NCBI GenBank assembly: GCA_964017065.1
Contig: OZ024788.1
Coordinates: 12,232,845-12,296,844 of the forward strand
Length of the DNA: 64,000 nucleotides
Direction of reading: 5' to 3'
From: Haliclona indistincta
Lineage: Eukaryota > Porifera > Demospongiae > Haplosclerida > Chalinidae
Shown: piece by piece, positions 57,970 through 64,000 of the stretch
Numbering within the stretch: the stretch's first letter is position 1
Layout: every line of letters begins with the position of its first letter
Notes under the pieces: generated by a model
What the model was told of the DNA's origin: nothing
Databases searched by the model: none
What the model saw: the letters and a program-made list of their open reading frames with translations, nothing else
Made by a program: the position numbers and the translations under genes

Positions 57970-59054
57970 TAGTGATTGTGTTGGTGCTCGTGATCCGTAC
58001 TGTGCATTCGATACTATGACGAAGACTTGTGTTCCCTCATCTTCTATGTCCTCTTCTCTGGTACAAGATGTTGTCAATGGTAGTGCTGCCGTTTGTGTCT
58101 CTGGTAAGTATAAATTCTGACCATTATTTTACGTCAAATCATCAATTTCTTTTTTTAGTCAGTTTTTGTTTCGTTTTCTCTACGTTTTTGCTAGTGTTTA
58201 TTGTTATCATGATACTTTTCCTCTTGTACAGACCCTGTCACTCCCTCTCCATCCTCTGTGGAGTCACAAACTGCTACTACATCACTCCCTAACGGAAGGT
58301 CCACAAACAATGTTCAATCAACCACTGCTGCTACCAGACCAGTTATATCAAGTTAGTGAAGATATAAACATTAGCCCAAGAAAAAATCCGGATTACATGG
58401 TATTACTATAATTATTTTGCTTCTTTTCTTCCAGATATCCCTCCAACAGGACAAAGAAGCACTGAACCACCATCAGGCCCTGATTTCATATGGCCGATCG
58501 TCGCTGGTGTCGGTGGTCTAGTGGTTGGTATCTTCTTCGGTATTGTGCTGTTTGCTCTGATACGCAATAGGCATAACTTCATTTGGAGCCCTCGTAATCG
58601 CCATGGAAACTATACTGTATCCTATGAAAACGGCAAAGAGCCTCACAGCAATGGAGCTGCAGAGAAGGGTGATAGCTGGTTGAACAACTCTGAATATTCC
58701 AAGCCAGCTAATCGCCCCTCGACTCCTCCCCTCACCAAGCTCAACCCAACCTCCACACCCTCACTACACAGGGTCACCGACTCACCTGTGCTCACCAAGT
58801 ACCATAAAGAGAGAGGACATTCTCGCTCACAGAGCTCCGGAGGAATTAACCCTATCACCACCTACAACAATCACACAGATGCTAATCTCAAAACCACAGT
58901 AGTGGTTGAAGAAAAGGTCACAAACAGAGATAGAGAACGATTCGGTCACAACATGGTGAGCCGACAAGTATCCAAAGAGTACCCCATGAGTACATCGCGC
59001 TATACAGTGGAGTACCATACACGCTCAGGTTCACTAGACTTTGACCGAAAATAA
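56459..59054 (+). CDS. Transmembrane semaphorin, 3' half (7 exons)
   Basis: Exons 56,459-56,540, 56,731-56,875, 57,080-57,266, 57,560-57,803, 57,973-58,103, 58,232-58,351 and 58,435-59,054 join in phase and end in TAA. The product shows the last Sema-propeller blades (EEHLYGVFRSP, SALCVYTF, DLERVFQGKY, GTNEGVYRVP), a PSI module (YTNC, DCVGARDPYCAFD), a Ser/Thr-rich stalk, a membrane helix (VAGVGGLVVGIFFGIVLFAL) and a cytoplasmic tail of about 145 residues. Semaphorins are surface ligands/receptors for plexins in cell guidance. The N-terminal Sema part and signal peptide are not in the window upstream, so the gene is either 5'-incomplete or has distant exons. It runs tail to tail with the ROCO/Death gene. 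The AATAAA seen in the sister copy is changed here. Confidence 0.85.
57885..57972 (+). repeat. (CT)n tract at the PSI-exon acceptor
   Basis: About 85 bp of CT, interrupted by CTAT and CTGT, ending at AG/TGATTG. Orthologous to the longer tract at 40,857. Confidence 0.95.
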
Positions 59055-60210
59055 CTACCCTAAATTAGCAACCAATCATCAAGGGCCTTCACTACAGACT
59101 CAACTTTGTGTTTTAACAAACGACGACAAACTGACTATAGACTGACTGACTTATATATTTGTATAGACAATATCAACAATCTTATTTCAAGTAACCAAGC
59201 TACGACATTCATTGACACTTCATAAAGTGCTACATTTAGCCCGATCGATAAAAAATCTTGCTTACCATCTGCTCAAACACATGTATACTCATCAATTCTT
59301 TTTATCTCATTCTGTGATTGGCAGTTAGTTCATGTTTGTTGATTTGTGTCACATTCATCATAAGTATTATCATGCATCTGATCTATGATCATTATTTGTT
59401 TTGTTTTAATGTTTATGCATTCAATCTGTGTTGTATTTATGATGATAATAATTCAGATTTCGTCATGAACCAGTGAACATCACGTTATGTGTTACTGTTG
59501 ACATGGTGATTTCGTGATCACAGCCTATATGCATCATGATTCATCAATTATTTTGAATAATGAAACAGCTGGCCGCTATATGTATTGCTCTATAGCATGA
59601 GCCCAGTAAGTCAGGCTGTGAGAGGATTTGTTACTACTGATAAAGTGATCACTGGATCAAGTATCTCTGCCTCAGCTTGCACCACCCAAATTCACACAGG
59701 CAGTGCACAGATCAATTATTGCTACTGCTCATGCAAGGTGCATTTCTGTTCCAGTGCTGTCAACTTTGCATGTGTAAGTTATGTCATCATTATTTGGGTG
59801 TGCCTGCAGAATTAACATTATGCATTTACATGTATAACTTCCAAAATTATCAAAAAGCGATAATGCATAATACTAAACTTCCGGCCTCTACCAACAAGCA
59901 CCACAAAAAGAAGGCGTTGCTGCATGGTTAACAAAAAGGTATGAAATTTAATTTTACCCAACGTCACAACGTTCAAACAGTAATTTTTGAATATCATGGT
60001 GTATTAAAAAAGTTTTGTACAATTATTTTTACGATAATTATAACATGAAATGAACCTGTGAAATTTAAACCAGTGAATGATTGATAAGTGACAAAATAAC
60101 ATCAAAATTAATGTAGACAATAATAACTGCTGCATATCTCATGCCGGTTATATAGCTGATCTCTTTCTTAATCCTTTGTTTTGACTCTTGAATGTGCAAT
60201 CACATCATCT

Positions 60211-63200
60211 TCAGTGAAGCTCCTATTTAACAGAAAAAAATACAAGGCTACATAATAATAGCAGTCTGCTGTGCAACGTACCTTGCTGTTAAAATTGCTA
60301 CAGCGTTTTTTCAATGAGCTTGCTAGTCCATCCAGTCCATCAGTCAGTCTGAGACTCTCTATCAAGTGTTGATATGTGCGCGGAGCTGCGGTACTTGCCA
60401 GCCATTGTTGAAGAATGGCTCGTGTGACACTCTTAGCACCATCTTGAATATGATCCTTCTTGATCAGATCAACTGCTGTTCCATTCTCATCTTGTAAGAT
60501 ACACATTCCAAATGTCATGTAATCTTTAGCAGAAATCTCTTTAATGATGTTCAGTGGTTTACCATCTGCTCCTTTCATTGTATTCAAATTCAGTAATGTG
60601 GGAGTGGCACTGGCACCTACATATGTACACATGATTAGAATATTGTCATGAGCTAGCTCTCAGTGCAATGTATACAGGCTGGAACATACGGAAACAAAGA
60701 ATACGGTACACGTTTACTTTTAAAACATGATAGAGATCAGAGCGATCTATGGAAATGTATTATTAGTGTTCATAAATGTTGTTAACTTACAGAGCCGCTG
60801 ATGGGGTGTGTCTTGGTTCATCCTCACATTATCTATGCTACCAGTAGTAGCTTCTGAATTAATTACAACGAATATTTGGATCTTATTTTAAACTGATAGT
60901 GATACTTTACCTGAGTGAATGCTATCACGTCCTCTTACAGCACTACAGCTAGTTGCTACTGATGGTCCTATTTCAACAAACATGTCATACACCAATCCAC
61001 CTCATGTATATAGCATTACCTGGTGTTAGTCCAGCAGAGTAGTGTGCTGCAATATCACTAGCAACTCTGTGCTCATTCATGCTCTTCAAAGCTGAGATCA
61101 GGTCACTCCAAGATGCACTGGGAGAGCTCTTTAACCATGCATCAAACATTTCAGTTTTGAGTCTCTCTACTCCATGTACATGATAGGTAACATTAATACC
61201 ATCCAACTTGCTCTTAGTGACATTCAGTTTAAGACCAAGAGTGTGCCAATCAGTAACAACTGTGGTTGCTTCAACAAGCAGTCTGAGAGGAGGAGAGCCT
61301 GCAGTATGATGAGGTTGATACAATGTCACATGATCTAAACAAGCTTCACCTGATGATGGTAGTATTGTACCAGATGTACTAGTGGGAACTACTACTGATG
61401 ATGATGATGCTACTGATGATGGTAGATCAGCTGTGGTGGGTCGTACAACTACAGAAAGAAAATTCAAAAATTAATTCTGACAATTTTTTTACATATTTTC
61501 AACACTAACCTTGAAATGGTGTAGTACTGCATTGAGATTGGTTCATTCCTGAGCTAGTTTCTATAATAGCAAACAATGACTACACATTCTGCATGTCACA
61601 CTATACTATACCTTTGATCCACTTGTGTATCCAGAGCTGATTTGGTTGTGATGTACGACCATGACATCTTCCCTTCTTTCTCTGTGGTAAATATTTCACA
61701 GCATGAGTACTAGTCTCATTAGAGCAGTAGCAAGGGAAGAAGAGACCATCCTTAAGAGAGGCATTGCTGTTGTAATGGAGACTCTGACTAACAACACACA
61801 CAGCACGAGATACATCATGGAGGACGGCCTCACAGCCTAGCTGTAGCTGAGATGGTGAAACTGGGTCTTCTTCACATTCAGAATTGACGGCTATCTCAAT
61901 GAATTTAAGATGCAAAGTTAACTTGACGAGAAGATCAAATTCATCATTGACATGCACAACTAGTGTTGCTTGATTGCAGCATAGACTGCCTTCAGTAGAC
62001 GGTAAATACCATTCAAGATTGACAGGATCTTCTCTGTGTTTTGGCAGGTAAGCTATGATAGAGCTAAAGACTCCCTTTGGAGAGTAGCCAACGTTGAAGC
62101 AAACTAGTGTGGAATCAACAGAGACCTTTGCATCTATATAATAGTCGTCAGGAGCACAAACAAGAGCACTCGGCATAAAGAACAGCTCTTCTTCAGACTC
62201 CTCATTGCGCATCCGTACAATGATGTTGAGATGAGTAAGAAAGGCAACTATTAGTTCAGGAGTGAGGTCATGATCTTGCCCCCATAGCTTCCTCAGAGTC
62301 TCCATAGTGAACACACCTCTGGTCCAGACCATCTCCTTAGGACCATAGTCTGGCTCTCCATCTTTCTTGAATGCGAAGGTGTCAGTGAGTAGGGTACTGG
62401 GGACATCATACAGCTTTTGAGGACGGGTCACCACATACTGTTCCAGAATGGTATCATCAGGATAGCAGCGGATGCTGCCAGTAAAGTGGTGTAGAAGCCA
62501 AAGCACATGTGGTAGTTCAGTTTTAGGATCAATGTTGCAGTCGATTGCCAGGTGCTTGCACTGGTCTAGTGAGATGATACCCTTATCTTGGTTTCGTAGT
62601 AGTAGTTCTAATCCTACTGCAGTGGTTGGTAGTTTCACCTCACACATTGGTGATGAGTATGATACACCACCTGTGACCTTGGTGATCACATGATCAGCTG
62701 TGTGACGCACAGCTGTACGAAGTGCTGGGATGCCATCACCTGTGAAGCTGTCTATAGGAAACAACACCCTAGACCCGTTATACACTATCAAATCACTAAA
62801 CGGTTCAACCAGACACTTGACCTGTTTTTCAATAGCAGAAATTTCTTCATCACTCACGAGGCTTCTCATTGTTGCCATGATTATGACACGAGGCTTCACT
62901 TCTACTCTCTCTTCACCATTAGTCTGGTAACTACACGTGCAGCGAATGCTGGCCAGGGATTGAGTGAGGACATCTCTAACTCTCATATTGGTTGGGTAGT
63001 CTTCTCGTTTGCCATTTTTGTCAGTAAAATGCACTTCATATACAGCATCTAGAGGAACAGCTAAGCTGAATGCGAGCAGAAACACAGATGGCCCTGACAC
63101 GAAAATAGGTAACAGCTCTTGAAACTGAGGCTGGCCACCTGAGTCAATGAGATAGATAAGAGTCTCCTTCAGAATATCTTGTAAGGTGTCATGTGGTGCT

Positions 63201-63699
63201 TTGATGAAGGCATTGGTAATCATCTTTTGAAATGTTCTCTCAGCACTAGCTTGATCTACTGGTAGAGAGATCGTTGAACTTGAAGGAGCTGAATCAATTG
63301 CACTAGTGGTCTGCTTGTTAACCTGTTTGGTCTTAGCTGAATGCAGCTTAAAAATCTTCTCAACTATCCCAACCATTTCCTCGTCCAGGTTCTTCAGCAA
63401 GTGCCAGGGCAGGTCGTCTGCTTCTCTAATGAGAGCAGTAGCAGAGGCTGGTAACCGAGCTCGAGTGATCTCTTCAGCTACTGGAGTGCTACGAGTACCA
63501 TCATCGAGATGGTAGATGAGTGTGCCGTCCCTACGCTCTGCTGGTTTACGGCTAGTGAGTTCCTGTCCTGTGAGTCTCATCTTGGCACAAGTCTTTCCTG
63601 CTGCGGGCAGGCCATGAAGAATGAGATGAAGAGTACGAAGATTTAAGTTTCCTTTCTCTCTCATCATACGAACAGAGGTCGCTATGTGGCTTCGAATAT
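60211..63699 (-). CDS. ROCO-type GTPase with two Death domains, 5' incomplete
   Basis: Exons 63,699-61,612, 61,560-61,510, 61,448-61,020, 60,967-60,911, 60,853-60,791, 60,616-60,282 and 60,222-60,211 join in phase; 1010 residues visible. Order: Roc GTPase with Walker A (GLPAAGKT) and a DSGGQ switch motif (LIYLIDSGGQPQF); no N/TKxD base-recognition motif is seen (IIMATMRS at its place). A COR-like winged-helix region (VLWLLHHFTGSIRCYP to about WIHKWIKG) follows. Then a Ser/Thr linker, a Death domain (VVTDWHTLGLKLNVTKSKLD to SDIAAHY), short linker exons, and a second Death-type fold (IQDGAKSVTRAILQQWL to LKKRC). The first exon opens after an acceptor (TTTTTGTTCAG), so upstream exons lie outside. 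Likely a cytosolic signalling scaffold with Death-domain partners. The last exon codes three residues before TGA. Confidence 0.85.
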
Positions 63700-63757
63700 C
63701 TGAACAAAAATCACACTCAAAATTCAATACTAGCATGCATACTCATTTGAGTTAATA

Positions 63758-64000
63758 TTAGGGAGGCACGGTAGTGCCTCCCTATGTAGGGTTGAACGGA
63801 AAAACAAGATGGCGGATACATACAATGTATTAGCATTCAAACGCTGATATTTCACCTGGTGATGAATTTTATACGTCCATAAACACTTAGATCTGCTCTC
63901 TGGCGTTGCCCCATCTTACAGTAGCAAGGAGATGACTCGAAATTGTTACTAAAGTGATGAACCTGGAAACGGTGAAAATTGAGTTTCGTCATCTTCGTTT
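63758..64000 (-). mobile_element. A/B composite element, cut by the window edge
   Basis: TTAGGGAGGCACGGTAGTG end after TA (63,756-63,757); the A part runs off the end. It lies upstream of the visible ROCO exon, probably in an intron. Confidence 0.85.

Overview
This is a eukaryotic, very probably demosponge (Porifera) genomic window. The basis is spliced genes with very short GT-AG introns (47, 47, 48, 59 and 68 nt) beside TE-stuffed ones of 4 kb, a ROCO-type GTPase with two C-terminal Death domains, a transmembrane semaphorin with a PSI motif, a CBP/p300-type KIX protein, a signal-peptide/2A leader, and extreme MITE density. Sponge origin is an inference; the species is not read from the sequence. 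Protein family calls rest on recognised motifs, not on a search.

Layout. 0-18 kb is almost entirely mobile DNA: several copies of a ~1.25 kb TA-flanked composite element with palindromic ends (family A/B), a 1.4 kb tandem duplication carrying a fold-back element, and an apparently intact 3.6 kb piggyBac element (10,337-13,973, TTAA target duplication) nested in an A/B copy. A MULE-like element (17,047-17,645) carries an RFX-like winged-helix ORF. 18.2-27.5 kb holds a five-exon gene for an unrecognised single-pass membrane protein whose two ~4 kb introns are packed with transposons and large fold-backs. 27.86-30.34 kb is a non-LTR retrotransposon fragment headed by tandem GCGCATGCGC monomers. 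31.6-37 kb is a tandem array of a repeat (family C) sharing that head, interrupted by a hAT MITE and by a 2.7 kb long-TIR element encoding a signal-peptide/2A leader and a Tudor-like protein.

39.4-43.2 kb is a damaged duplicate of the 3' half of a semaphorin gene; the better copy is at 56.4-59.1 kb, tail-to-tail with the ROCO/Death gene (60.2-63.7 kb, minus strand). The duplicate carries the ROCO last exon along, so the right-hand locus is the likely source. Between them lie a ~57-copy 28-bp minisatellite, another A/B element, and a complete seven-exon minus-strand gene (49,730-53,168) for a 316-residue KIX protein with a basic N terminus.

The host genes shown most clearly are the KIX protein, the orphan membrane protein, the semaphorin and the ROCO/Death protein; nothing in the sequence links them functionally. 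The strongest structural story is nested transposition with readable target duplications (TA, TTAA, 7-10 bp) and the reuse of host-like domains (RFX-like, Tudor-like, 2A leader) inside TIR-bounded elements.
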